Source: JALORV01 sp963791235
GTDB lineage: Bacteria > Pseudomonadota > Gammaproteobacteria > Burkholderiales > Burkholderiaceae_F
NCBI GenBank assembly: GCA_963791235.1
Contig: CAWBRW010000029.1
Coordinates: 1,178,001-1,242,000 of the forward strand
Reading direction: 5' to 3'
Length of the DNA stretch: 64,000 nucleotides
In this document: positions 1 to 9,381 of the stretch, piece after piece
Numbering within the stretch: the stretch's first letter is position 1
Layout: every line of letters starts with the position of its first letter
The notes under the pieces: model-generated
Told to the model about the DNA's origin: nothing
Database searches by the model: none
What the model saw: only the letters and a program-made list of their open reading frames with translations
Position numbers and translations under genes: made by a program

Positions 1-230
1 TGCCGGAAATGAGCGGATTCGACGTTCAGGGCGCGCTCGCCGTTGGTCATGCGTCTGTGCCGGTCGTGGTCATCACCGGGCACGACACTCCCGAGTCGCA
101 TGCGCGGGCCATTCAACTCGGCGCCAGGGCCTATCTCTGCAAGCCCGTCAATGACGAAGCACTGCTAGCAGCGATCGGCCGCGCCATGAGTGGTGTATCG
201 CCTTCAACACGGCGAGGCGAATCGTGTTGA
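1..230 (+). CDS. Response regulator receiver domain, C-terminal fragment
   Basis: The open frame runs in from the left edge and ends at 230. The visible part reads as the second half of a CheY-like receiver domain: a PEMSG(F/Y) loop just after the phosphorylation site, a VVVITGHD strand, the conserved GARAYLCKPV stretch with the signature Lys-Pro, and a final helix. The protein stops soon after this domain, so no DNA-binding output is visible downstream. The part carrying the phospho-acceptor Asp lies outside the window. A single-domain regulator or the C-terminal receiver of a hybrid kinase are both possible. Confidence 0.8.
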   Translation, partial: PEMSGFDVQGALAVGHASVPVVVITGHDTPESHARAIQLGARAYLCKPVNDEALLAAIGRAMSGVSPSTRRGESC

Positions 231-247
231 CCTACCTACAGGCCGGT

Positions 248-286
248 GTCGTTGTCCCGGCCCGATCGAACCGGGTGCGACAATGA
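248..286 (+). terminator. Imperfect inverted repeat after the response regulator
   Basis: GTCGTTGTC-CCGG at 248-260 can pair with CCGG-gtgc-GACAATGAC at 271-286, with a bulge and one mismatch. It sits just past the receiver-domain stop and before the first lipoprotein gene. There is no T-run, so a role in transcription termination is only a guess. Confidence 0.25.
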
Positions 287-362
287 CGATGATTCATTGC
301 CATCTTGCGGGCGGTGAGAAGAGTGCAATCAGGACCGTACGTTCAATGGAAGGAGGCCAGAA

Positions 363-896
363 GTGAGAATCATCTTCCACGCACTGCTCGTGACGGCCGC
401 CGTCGCTTTCGCCGGCTGCGCGAGCTCGCCGGCACCCAGCGCAGCTGCCGGCGGGTCGCAGGTGCAACTGATGTACGTGCAAAGCGCGGAGGATCTCCGG
501 GTCGATGCCGCCAGGAGCACCTTGCGGCTGGTAAAGGTCAATCCGCAGACCCTGTACTTCTCCGATCGGCCAAAGCGGATCGCCGGAAATCTCAAGATGG
601 CCGACTACCTGAAGACGTGGAAGGAGGGGCGGGACAATTTCGGCGCCGATCCGCCGAACGCGACCCTCTCGGTGTACGAGCCGGGGCGCGCGGACCCGAC
701 GCTCGTGGTGGTCACGCTCATGAAGCCGGTCGTGGACGGTGCGGACCTCCTGTACACGTACAAGATCGTCGAAGGAACGATGCCGGCGAACGGCGGCGCG
801 ACGAGCCTGTTCATCGATTGGTACGGCGTCGGGGGCGGGGTCGGGCCGGGCTTCCACGGCGTCGGCGTGGGGCGCCGCGGCGTCGGCTGGCGCTGA
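363..896 (+). CDS. Predicted lipoprotein, first of three tandem paralogs
   Basis: GTG start at 363 with a good ribosome site (GGAGG about 8 bases upstream). The N-terminus is a lipoprotein signal peptide with lipobox FAGC. The body shares a block structure with the next two genes: a (Y/F)VQ(S/N) strand, a TLYFSDRP-type motif followed by IAG, a W-x-EGRD segment, DPPNATLSV, and an LFID segment near the end. It closes with a Gly-rich tail (GVGGGVGPGFHGVG) and lacks the SHOCT-like helical tail of the other two. I do not recognise the family. Export to the periplasm and anchoring by acylation are inferred from the signal. About 178 codons, no frame break. Confidence 0.7.
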   Translation: MRIIFHALLVTAAVAFAGCASSPAPSAAAGGSQVQLMYVQSAEDLRVDAARSTLRLVKVNPQTLYFSDRPKRIAGNLKMADYLKTWKEGRDNFGADPPNATLSVYEPGRADPTLVVVTLMKPVVDGADLLYTYKIVEGTMPANGGATSLFIDWYGVGGGVGPGFHGVGVGRRGVGWR

Positions 897-992
897 CGGC
901 CCAGCGTCTCGACGGCCCATGGGACATCGGAAGGTAGGAAACGCTGCGTGAAACGGCAATCGAGCACGATTGCCTTCGAAGAGGAGATCCAA

Positions 993-1798
993 ATGTTCCG
1001 GTTACGTTTTCATCTGCGGCGAGCGCTTGCGATCGCGCTCGCCACGATCATCGCCCTGCCGCAAGCGGCTTTCGCGCAGGCGCCCGTCCAAGCCGGCGCC
1101 GGTGGCGATATCGCAGCAGAAGGTGGAACTGCTGTTCGTGCAGAACTCGACCGGCATCGAGTACGACAAGGCCAAGGGCACGCTGCGGATGAAGAACATC
1201 GGCCGCTCGACGCTGTTCTTCACCGATCGGCCGGTGCGCATGGCCGGCCACTACCACACGCGCGACGAGTTCCTGCCCCTCTGGAGCGAAGGCCCGGACA
1301 GCTTCGCCAAGAACCCGCCGAATGCGACGCTCTCGATGCTGGAAGTCGGCAAGGCCGACCTGCAGAACGCGGTGATCAATCTGAAGAACCCGCGCATGCA
1401 GGGCAAGGACCTGCTCTACGACATCACGATCATCGAGGGCACGGTGCCGCAGTCCGCGGGCGACGCGGTGCTGTTCATCGACATCCTCGGGCTTCTGGCG
1501 CCGGAACATCCGGCGCGTGGCGGTCATCGGGACCGCGGCGGCGGTGACGACGGCCGCGGTGGCCACCGCGCAGCGCGCGAGGCCATCGGCCAGGCGGCCG
1601 CGCAAGGCCGCCGCCGCGAAGCCCGCGCCGCCGCCGACGGTGAACGTGCAGGTGACTGAGAAGCCGGCCGCGCCGGCGCCGCAGTCGGCGACCACGCAGA
1701 AGCTCGAGCAGCTCAAGTCGCTGCAGAAGGAAGGTCTCATCACCGAGGCCCAGTATCAGAAGGCGTCGCAGCAGGTCCTCAACGAAATGGTGCGATAG
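993..1798 (+). CDS. Exported SHOCT-tailed protein, second paralog (split by two frameshifts)
   Basis: ATG at 993 opens a Sec signal peptide ending at AFAQA. The conserved body then continues in the next frame (VELLFVQN, TLFFTDRP, GPDSF, NPPNATLSML, LFIDILG), and the C-terminus in the third frame. Switches fall near 1090-1110 and 1500-1515. The last 33 residues (KLEQLKSLQ, GLITEAQYQ) look like a SHOCT domain, a short helical C-terminal module thought to mediate oligomerisation. Between body and tail lies an Ala/Pro/Lys-rich linker. Because all three segments still match the neighbouring paralogs, the breaks are more likely sequence errors than decay. Function unknown. Confidence 0.6.
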
Positions 1799-1892
1799 GA
1801 AACTGCCGCCGGATCCGGACCTCGGTCTAGACCTTTATGGACGATTGTCGCCAGCGCTGCGCCGCACGACGAACACCCGAGGAGAATCCACC

Positions 1893-2691
1893 ATGCAAAC
1901 GCTCCTTCGAGCGCTCGTTAGCGTCGTGTGGCTCGCGACCGCGACGGCGGTGATGACGTCCGCTGGCGATGGCGGTGGAAGTGCCTGCCGCCGCGCCGGT
2001 GATGGCGCAACTGCTGTTCGTGCAGAACGCCGCTGGCGTGGAGGTGGGTGCCGGTGGCCGGACGCTGACGCTGAAAGGCGTGAGCCCGACCACTCTCTTC
2101 TTTTCGGACCGCCCGGTGCGCATTGCCGGCCACTACCGCACCGAGGAGTACCTCCAGTTCTGGAAGAGCGGACCGGACAGCTTTCTGAAGGACCCGCCGA
2201 ACGCCACGCTCTCAGTGTTCGAGAAGGGCAAGGACGAGCTTGCCGACGTCGTGGTGACGCTGCGCAACCCGCGCGTGAGCGGAAGCGACCTGACCTACGA
2301 CATCACCGTGGTCGCGGGAGCGTTGCCGAAGTCGGGTATCGGCCCGGCATCGCTCTTCATCGACATCATCGGGTTGCCGTTCACGCCGCTTTCGTTCGCG
2401 GGTGTTGCGCGACGCACGGCCTATCGTACGGTGGTGTGGGGCAGTGCTGCGGCCGGTGATCGGCCTACTACCACCCGCCGGCGCCCGCTCCGGTGTATTA
2501 CACGACGCCGGTGCCCGTCGTGAACGTGACCGAGACCGTACAGGCACCACCGGCGCCTGCTGTGAGCAGCAGCCAGGCGGCGGCAGTGCAGAAGCTGAAG
2601 GAACTGAAGTCGCTGCAGACGCCAGAATCTGATCACCGAGGCGCAATACCAGGCGGAGTCGCAGAAGCTGCTGCAGCAGATCGTGCAGTGA
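1893..2691 (+). CDS. Exported SHOCT-tailed protein, third paralog (frameshifted)
   Basis: ATG at 1893 starts a signal peptide (LLRALVSVVWLATATAVM) preceded by GGAG. The conserved body is in the +1 frame (QLLFVQNAAG, TLFFSDRPVRIAG, DPPNATLSVFEKG, LFIDIIG). A Pro/Val/Tyr-rich linker (YYHPPAPAPVYYTTP) and the SHOCT-like tail (KLKELKSLQ, then LITEAQYQ) return in other frames. Removing one C at 2622-2623 joins the two halves of the tail and gives a stop at 2691. The body is the closest match to paralog 2. Function not recognised; the tandem arrangement implies local duplication. Confidence 0.6.
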
Positions 2692-2932
2692 CGTATGCCC
2701 GCGCGGACACGGTCCAGCGGTTCAGGCTCGCCCGATCGCTCTCGCCGCAGCAATCCATCGGGGTCTGGCGACTGACGAGCGGCCAGGTTGAGTATCGTGA
2801 CCGACGGTTCACATCGATCGGGAGCGGCAAGATTCCGAAGAACGCATCATGAGGCCTTCTGCGCTCACGTTAGGATCACATCGTGCCTTGCTGCCAGTGC
2901 TTTCAAGTAAACGCCACGTGGGAGTCGCAGTC

Positions 2933-5632
2933 ATGAGTTCACGCCGCTACGCAGCCGTCTTCGCGCTCCTTGCGCTTGTAACGCTCGGCGCCTGCCAGAA
3001 GAAGGAGCCCGAACCGCCCGCGTCGACGAAGTCCGTTGTAGATGAGGAGGACAAGAAGACTGCGGCGGCCTCGTCCGCCACCGAGCCGGCGTCGGCACCG
3101 GCGCCTGCTTCGCAGCCGAATCCGGAGCGCAACGCCTACTTCGGCGAGACGCACCTTCACACCAGCTGGTCGGTCGACGCGTGGGTCATGGGCAACCGCA
3201 TCACCGGCCCGGCCGACGCCTACAAGTATGCGCAGGGCGAGACCATCAAGCACCCGATGGGCTTTGACATCAAGATCGACACGCCGCTCGACTTTATGGG
3301 CGTGACCGACCACTCGGAGTACGTCGGCGTCACCAAGCAGGCCAACACTCCGGGGTCCTACGTGAGCAAGCTGCCCGCGGCGCAGCCGATGATCATGAAG
3401 GATCCGACCAGCCAGGAAGAACAGAACCGGGTCTTCTCGTACCTGCTCAAGCTGAACTCGGGCGCGCCAGTGAAGGCGCTGATGGACCCGAAGATCACTT
3501 CCACCGTGTGGAAGGAGAACGTCCAGATCGCCGACGAGCAGAACAAGCCTGGCAAGTTCACTGCGTTCTGTTCCTACGAGTGGACCTCGATGCCGGACAA
3601 CCGCAACATGCACCGCAACGTCTTCTTCCGCGACTGCGCCAAGGTACCGGACTATCCCTTCAGCTCGCTCGAGTCCACGCGCCCGACGGACCTGTGGAAC
3701 TGGATGGATGCGCAGCGGAAGAGCGGCAACGAGCTTCTCGCCATCTCGCACAACGCCAACGTCAGCGACGGCTGGATGTTCCCAGTCGATGTCGACAACA
3801 CCACCGGGCGGCCGATCGACGCCGCCTGGGCGGCCGCACGCGACCGCAACGAGCGCCTCACCGAGATCAAGCAGGGCAAGGGCCAGTCGGAAACGCACCC
3901 CCTGCTGTCGCCCAACGACGAGTTTGCCAACTACGAGCTGTTCGAGGCCATCCTCGGGCTGCCGGCCGACGTCGGCCGCATCGACCGGATCACGGGCAGC
4001 TACGTGCGCCAGGCGTTCAAGGACGGCATCGCGATGCAGGACACGCGGGGCTACAACCCGTACAAGTTCGGCATGGCCGGCGGCTCGGATTCGCACAACA
4101 GCGCCAGCCCCTACCGCCAGGACAACTTCTTCGGCCTGCACGTCGATGCGGACGGCACGGTCGAGCGGCGCTTTGCCGGCGTGCTGATCGGCGGCACGAT
4201 GGACGTGCGGCTGACAAACCCCGGCGGGCTGACCGGCGTGTGGGCGGAGGAGAACACCCGCGCTTCGCTGTGGGACGCGATGTACCGCAAGGAGACCTTC
4301 GGCGTCAGCGGCCCGCGCATCAAGGTGCGCCTGTTCGGCGGCTGGGGCTACGACAAGAGCGTCCTGGACGCGCGCGACTGGGTCAAGCAGTCCTATGCAG
4401 GTGGCGTGCCGATGGGCGCGGACCTGCCTGCGATGCCCGCGGGCGGCAAGGGCATGGCCCCGCGCTTCGTCGTCTGGGCGGCGAAGGACCCGACCTCGGG
4501 AAATCTCGACCGCATCCAGGTCGTCAAGGGCTGGACGCAGAACGGCCAGAGCTTCGAGAAGGTCTACGACGTCGTGTGGTCGGGCGATCGCAAGCCCGAC
4601 AAGTGGTCCGGCCGCGTGCCGGCCATCCGCAGCACGGTGGATCTGGACAAGGCCACCTACACCAACGATGTCGGCGCGGCCGAGCTGAAGACCGTATGGA
4701 GCGATCCCGAGTTCGATGCGAGCCAGCACGCGTTCTACTACGCGCGCGTGCTTGAGATTCCGACGCCGCGCTGGACGCTGATCCAGGCGGTGAAGGCCGG
4801 GCTACCGCCGCCCGACGTCGTGCCGCTCACGGGGCAGGAACGCGCCTGGACCTCGCCGATCTGGTACACGCCGTCGGCCGAGTCGCGCAAGCGCGCTGCG
4901 GCGGGCATGACCGTCGCCGACTTGCAGAAGAAGGGCGCAACCGCGCTGAACGACGCGCAGCTCAAGGCGCTCATCGTCGGCAAGGCCATCTGGCTGCGCA
5001 ACAACGTGACCGGCGAGCAGTTCTTCCAGCCGTTCACGGCCGAGGGTCAGACGACCGTGTTGCGCGTTGGATCGGGCGCCGTCTTCCCGAGCGCCTTCGG
5101 CAATGTCGAGCGCGGCGGGTACGAGGGGACGACCTCCGCCTACCGCGTCGAGGGCGGCAGGCTCGTCATCCCCGTGTCGCAGGACCCGTATTCGTTCACG
5201 TTCTACAAGGTGGGCGACACCTACTACGCTGCGCGCAGCAACGAGTTCGGCCACGCCAACTACGAGATCGTTCCTGCGCCGCAGATCGCCGCCAATCCGC
5301 TGACGGCGCTGTCCAACCAGTTCTCGCTCGAACTCAGGCTGACCGAAGAGCAGAAGAAGCAGATCGTTCCGATCCTGCAGGCGGAGCTCAAGCAGCTCGG
5401 CGCGTTGAAGACCGATACCAAGCTCAGCGGTGTGCAGAAGGTCGAGGCCTTGCGCAAGCTCGGCGTCTCCTTCGACGAGCAGATCTCGCCGCTGCTCAAC
5501 CCGGAGCAGCAGAAGAGGTTCCAGGAAGTGCGTGTACAGATGCGTCGACGGATCCTCGAGGAGGCGGCCAGCCAGGGGGTGCAGAAGGCGAAGGCGGCAG
5601 TGGAAGCGTGGTTCGCCAACACGAAGAAGTAG
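2933..5632 (+). CDS. DUF3604 family lipoprotein
   Basis: About 899 residues from ATG 2933, chosen because it places a lipobox (LGAC) after a short hydrophobic stretch; upstream in-frame codons give no signal peptide. The body is a DUF3604 protein: a GETHLHTSWS strand, TDHSEY, SHNAN and GGSDSH motifs lie in order and resemble the metal-ligating loops of PHP-type phosphoesterases. The last 90 residues form Gln/Lys-rich helices (LTEEQKKQIVPIL, LNPEQQKRFQEV) like the Spy/CpxP type, an addition outside the usual domain. DUF3604 proteins have no firmly established substrate. The gene heads a run of five same-strand genes shared with an isomerase and HupE-like proteins. Confidence 0.85.
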   Translation: MSSRRYAAVFALLALVTLGACQKKEPEPPASTKSVVDEEDKKTAAASSATEPASAPAPASQPNPERNAYFGETHLHTSWSVDAWVMGNRITGPADAYKYAQGETIKHPMGFDIKIDTPLDFMGVTDHSEYVGVTKQANTPGSYVSKLPAAQPMIMKDPTSQEEQNRVFSYLLKLNSGAPVKALMDPKITSTVWKENVQIADEQNKPGKFTAFCSYEWTSMPDNRNMHRNVFFRDCAKVPDYPFSSLESTRPTDLWNWMDAQRKSGNELLAISHNANVSDGWMFPVDVDNTTGRPIDAAWAAARDRNERLTEIKQGKGQSETHPLLSPNDEFANYELFEAILGLPADVGRIDRITGSYVRQAFKDGIAMQDTRGYNPYKFGMAGGSDSHNSASPYRQDNFFGLHVDADGTVERRFAGVLIGGTMDVRLTNPGGLTGVWAEENTRASLWDAMYRKETFGVSGPRIKVRLFGGWGYDKSVLDARDWVKQSYAGGVPMGADLPAMPAGGKGMAPRFVVWAAKDPTSGNLDRIQVVKGWTQNGQSFEKVYDVVWSGDRKPDKWSGRVPAIRSTVDLDKATYTNDVGAAELKTVWSDPEFDASQHAFYYARVLEIPTPRWTLIQAVKAGLPPPDVVPLTGQERAWTSPIWYTPSAESRKRAAAGMTVADLQKKGATALNDAQLKALIVGKAIWLRNNVTGEQFFQPFTAEGQTTVLRVGSGAVFPSAFGNVERGGYEGTTSAYRVEGGRLVIPVSQDPYSFTFYKVGDTYYAARSNEFGHANYEIVPAPQIAANPLTALSNQFSLELRLTEEQKKQIVPILQAELKQLGALKTDTKLSGVQKVEALRKLGVSFDEQISPLLNPEQQKRFQEVRVQMRRRILEEAASQGVQKAKAAVEAWFANTKK

Positions 5633-5722
5633 CTGTGCAGGCTGCAGCGCGAGCCGCCGGCTATCCGGCGAACCTGGAGCGGCGGGCGACACGGGCGTTG
5701 CTCGCAGCAGCTGCTGCTGGCC

Positions 5723-6772
5723 GTGAGTACTGCGGCTGCGGCATGTCCCATTTGTCTGGGTGCGGGACAGCCAACCAAGGCACACGAACTGGCCACTGCG
5801 CAACAGGCCGTACTGGCGGTCCCGACTGCCGATGCGAGCCGGTTCCGTGTCATCGAAGTCGTCCATGGCGACCGGCCTTCGGGCACGACGGTGGAAGGCG
5901 GATATCCCCGCCGCGCTTCCACGCCGGACGAGAATGTGCCGAAAGGCAAGGCGCTGCTGCTCGTGCGAAACGATCCGTTCCCGACGTGGGCCATCCTCGG
6001 CGCGATCGGCAAAGAGCAGACGGGATGGCTGAGAAAGCTTGCCGCCGGAAAGCACTCTGAGGACATGAGCGCGGAGGACTGGCGGGCCCGCGTCGCGCTC
6101 GTGCTGCCCTATCTCGAGAGTTCCGATCCGCTGGTCGCCGAGCTCGCCTACGGCGAGCTTGCCGCCGCGCCGTATGCCGCGATGCGAACGGCGAAGCCGC
6201 AGCTCGACGCGCGCGCCATTCGCGCGTGGCTCGCGGACCCGAAGTTCGCCGCGCGATATCGGTTCTACTTCCTGTTGCTCGGTTTTGCCGGCAATGCAGA
6301 CGACGCCGCCGTCCTCGAACAGCGCCTGGAAGCAGCATGGAAAGCGGGCGATGCGACAAACCTGGCTTCGATGCTGGCCGCGGACCTCGAACTTCGCGGC
6401 GCGGCACGCATGACGTGGATCGACGAGAGATATCTGGGCGACCGCGCGCGCTCGGCGCCGGAGATCTCCGCGGCACTGCTGGCGCTCTCCGTGCATGGCA
6501 ATGCCGGCGGCGTGATCCCGCGCGAGCGAGTGATCCAGTCGTACCGGAAGTTTATGAAGGAGCACCCGGAGATCTCCGGATACGTGGCCCCGGACCTGGC
6601 GGCCTGGCAGTACTGGGACGCGGTGCCGGAATACCTTGCACTGATGAAATCCGATGTCCGGCAGCAGTTGCCGTCCCGGCTGGCGACGCTCGCGTACCTG
6701 CGGCAAAGTCCCTCCGCCGAGGCGCGCGAGTTCGCACTTCGGACCCAGGCGTTGCCGGGGATGCGCCAGTAA
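5723..6772 (+). CDS. Exported protein of unknown function next to DUF3604
   Basis: The frame from GTG 5723 gives 349 residues. The first 15 look like the end of a signal peptide (AVSTAAAA) before CPICLG, and the same frame stays open upstream with hydrophobic residues (QQLLLAV) but no start codon, so the true start is unclear and may be hidden by an indel. The mature part begins with a Cys-x2-Cys pair. It then has a strand-rich segment (FRVIEVVHG, KALLLVRNDPF), and the rest is helical with repeated Ala-rich helices. I do not recognise a family. Its place between DUF3604 and a parvulin isomerase suggests a periplasmic role in the same process. Confidence 0.6.
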   Translation: MSTAAAACPICLGAGQPTKAHELATAQQAVLAVPTADASRFRVIEVVHGDRPSGTTVEGGYPRRASTPDENVPKGKALLLVRNDPFPTWAILGAIGKEQTGWLRKLAAGKHSEDMSAEDWRARVALVLPYLESSDPLVAELAYGELAAAPYAAMRTAKPQLDARAIRAWLADPKFAARYRFYFLLLGFAGNADDAAVLEQRLEAAWKAGDATNLASMLAADLELRGAARMTWIDERYLGDRARSAPEISAALLALSVHGNAGGVIPRERVIQSYRKFMKEHPEISGYVAPDLAAWQYWDAVPEYLALMKSDVRQQLPSRLATLAYLRQSPSAEAREFALRTQALPGMRQ

Positions 6773-6846
6773 TCTCCGTCTTCTCCCGAATCCATCGCGC
6801 AGTCCGGGCGCGGTTCCGCTAGCACTGCAGCGTCTCTTCCCCCCAC

Positions 6847-7761
6847 ATGAAGCACTTATTGCGCGAGCCACTGCTTCACTTCCTGCTGCTCGGCGGAGCG
6901 CTGTTCGGCGTCTACGCCCTGGCTCCCGACGCTCGGACCGGGCCTGCCGCATCGAAGGAGATCCGGCTGTCGCTCGACGAAATCTCCCAGCTCACGCTGC
7001 TGTACCAGTCGCAATGGCGCCGCCTGCCGACGCCGCAGGAACTCCAGCGCCTGGTCGAGAACAAGGTCCAGCAGGAGATTCTTTATCGCGAGGCGCTCGC
7101 GATGGGCCTCGACAAGGACGACGAGATCGTCAAGCGGCGCATGGCGCAGAAGATGCAGTTCCTGGCCGAGGACGTGGCCGCCGCTCGCGAGCCGACGACG
7201 GCCGAGCTCAGGAGCTGGTTCGACAAGAACAGCGGCAAGTTCGCGCAGCCCCCCCGGTTGAGCTTCCGGCATTTGTACTTCTCGCCCGACCGGCGCGGCG
7301 AACGCGCGCGCGATGATGCGGCGCAGGCGCTGGCGAAGCTCGCCGGTCAGCCGGTCGACGCAAAAGGCGCGAACGCGCTCGCCGATCCGTTCATGTTCCA
7401 GGAGTACTACCGCGACCGCACGCCGGAGTTTCTCGGCAAGGAAATGGGGCCGCAGTTTGCGTTGGCCGTCGCCAAACTCGCACCGGGGTCCTGGCAGGGG
7501 CCGGTCGAGTCCGGCTTCGGCTGGCACCTGGTGTTTGTTGACACCGTGATTCCCGGCCGGGTACCCACCTTCGAGGAAATCGAGGCCGACGTCAGGTCCG
7601 CGTGGCTCGGCGAACAGAAGGCGCTGGCCTGGGAGAAGGCGTACAAGGAAATGCGCGCCAGATACACAGTGCTGCTGCCGGCGCCGCCCGACAGCACAGC
7701 GGCTCCGTCGTCTTCTCAGGTAACGAAAGCGCCCGCGCCATCGGGCCCGGCGTCGAAATGA
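6847..7761 (+). CDS. Parvulin-type peptidyl-prolyl isomerase, membrane anchored
   Basis: 304 residues. A single N-terminal membrane segment (LLHFLLLGGALFGVYAL) is followed by a SurA-like helical region with the family motif VENKVQQEILYREAL. A PpiC-type rotamase domain follows (about residues 130-245: FRHLYFSP, then FGWHLVFV). The tail is Pro/Ala/Ser-rich. It would fold or hold periplasmic client proteins. The stop overlaps the start of the first HupE-like gene by four bases (ATGA at 7758), so the two are probably translationally coupled. It may serve the HupE-like membrane proteins encoded after it; that is an inference from position only. Confidence 0.85.
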   Translation: MKHLLREPLLHFLLLGGALFGVYALAPDARTGPAASKEIRLSLDEISQLTLLYQSQWRRLPTPQELQRLVENKVQQEILYREALAMGLDKDDEIVKRRMAQKMQFLAEDVAAAREPTTAELRSWFDKNSGKFAQPPRLSFRHLYFSPDRRGERARDDAAQALAKLAGQPVDAKGANALADPFMFQEYYRDRTPEFLGKEMGPQFALAVAKLAPGSWQGPVESGFGWHLVFVDTVIPGRVPTFEEIEADVRSAWLGEQKALAWEKAYKEMRARYTVLLPAPPDSTAAPSSSQVTKAPAPSGPASK

Positions 7762-8782
7762 CGGGCGGTCGCCGTATCGCCGGCTACCTAGCGGCGGCGC
7801 TGCTCGTCCTGCTCGCCGGACTGCAGGCGGCGCGCGCTCACGAGTCGCGGCCAGCCTATCTCGAGATCAAGGAAACGGCGCCCGGCCAATACACAGTGCT
7901 CTGGCGCACGCCGGTGCTGGCGGGCGTGCGCCTGCCCTTGGTGCTGACCCTGCCCGAGAACGTGACGAACGTGAAACCGCCGGTCGTCCAGGAGCTCACC
8001 GACTCCCTCGTCGAGCGCCGGTGGATCGATGCGGGGCCGAACGGGCTCGCCGGCAAGCGGGTCGAGATACGCGGCCTGCAATTCACGATCACCGATGCCC
8101 TGGTGCGGGTCGAGCTGCTGGATGGCCGGACGGTGCAGACCATCGTGCGCCCTTCCAGGCCGTGGGTCGAGATTGCGGCCACACAGGCATGGTGGGAGGT
8201 GATGGGCACCTACGTCGTCGAGGGCGTCCGGCACATCCTGTTCGGTGCCGATCACCTGCTGTTCGTGCTCGGCCTGCTGCTGATCGTGCGGCAACCGCTG
8301 GATGCTGGTCAAGACGATCACCGCCTTCACCGTCGCCCACAGCATCACGCTCGCCATCGCCACGCTCGGCGTCGCCAATGTGCCCGGCGCTGCCGCTGAA
8401 CGCGGCGATTGCCTTGAGCATTCTCTTTCTCGGCCCGGAGATCGTGCGCGCCTGGCGCGGCGAGACGAGCTTCACGATCCGTCACCCGTGGGTGGTGGCG
8501 TTCGCGTTCGGGCTGCTGCACGGATTCGGCTTCGCCACGGCCTTGACCAGTGCCGGCCTGCCGCGGCAGGACCTGCCGCTGGCGCTGCTGTCCTTCAATG
8601 TCGGCGTCGAACTGGGGCAGCTCGGTTTCGTGGCATTGATTCTGGCGATGATCGGCGCCTTCCGCGTGCTGGAAGTCCGCTGGCCGCGCTGGGTGCAGGT
8701 GCTGCCGGGGTATACGGTCGGAACTCTGGGTGCGTTCTGGACAATCCAGCGCACAGCGTTGTTGATTGCAGCGCTGCGATGA
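7758..8782 (+). CDS. HupE/UreJ-like membrane protein with extracytoplasmic domain (two frameshifts)
   Basis: ATG at 7758 starts a signal peptide (AGLQAARA) and a beta-rich periplasmic domain of about 140 residues. Membrane helices with HupE/UreJ hallmarks follow: GVRHILFGADHLLF, then FTVAHSITLA and GLLHGFGFA. The protein shifts frame near 8291 (GG where GGG would restore it) and again at 8383-8385 (CCC where CC restores it). With both repaired, one protein of about 340 residues results. HupE and UreJ proteins are linked to nickel or cobalt supply for hydrogenase or urease. No such enzyme is in the window, so the substrate here is open. Confidence 0.75.
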
Positions 8783-9381
8783 AGAAGTCACCCATGCATC
8801 GTTCGATTCTTGCTGTCGCGTTGCTGGCGGCGTCTGGACGCGAGTCGGCCCTGGGCCACGGCTTGCAGGGGGAAGCGGACGGATTTCTCACAGGCCTGCT
8901 GCACCCCTTGTCCGGTGCAGACCACGTGCTCGCGATGATTGCCGTCGGCCTGTGGGGTGCGCAGCTTGGCGCACCGGCGATCTGGGTGCTGCCGGTGGCG
9001 TTTCCGCTGGTCATGGCGATGGGCGGCATGCTTGGATTTCTCGGCGTGCCGATTCCGGGCGTGGAGTACGGGATAGCCGCGTCGGCCATCGTGCTCGGAG
9101 CCGCGGTTGCCTTCGAGGTGCGGCCTGCGCTGGTCATCGCGGCACTCGTGGTCGGATGCTTCGCGATCTTCCACGGCCATGCGCACGGTACCGAACTCCC
9201 GCCCGGCCAGAGCGCATTGCTCTACAGCATGGGATTTGTCATCGCGACCGGGTGCCTGCATGCGGTGGGCATCGGTATCGGCACCGTCCACCGTCGCTCG
9301 TGGGGACGGCAGTTATTGCGCGGCGCCGGCACGGTGGTCGCGGCGGGAGGCGTCTTCTTCCTCTGGAGGGCGGTCGCATGA
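8779..9381 (+). CDS. HupE/UreJ family membrane protein
   Basis: 200 residues from ATG 8779, which overlaps the previous stop by four bases. A signal segment is followed by the family motif HPLSGADHVLAM, several membrane helices (LPVAFPLVMAMGGMLGF, AASAIVLGAAVAF, ALVIAALVVGCFAIF) and HGHAHGTE. His residues in the first and middle helices are the likely metal-binding positions of the family. It is intact. It is the second of three consecutive HupE-like genes joined by ATGA overlaps, which points to one transcript and joint function, perhaps transition-metal uptake. The metal is not known. Confidence 0.85.
   Translation: MKKSPMHRSILAVALLAASGRESALGHGLQGEADGFLTGLLHPLSGADHVLAMIAVGLWGAQLGAPAIWVLPVAFPLVMAMGGMLGFLGVPIPGVEYGIAASAIVLGAAVAFEVRPALVIAALVVGCFAIFHGHAHGTELPPGQSALLYSMGFVIATGCLHAVGIGIGTVHRRSWGRQLLRGAGTVVAAGGVFFLWRAVA

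Noticed and set aside
2939..6952. Very long open frames on the minus strand opposite DUF3604 and the next gene
   Set aside because: They are antisense shadows of GC-rich genes: Arg/His/Leu-rich, no domain, no ribosome site.
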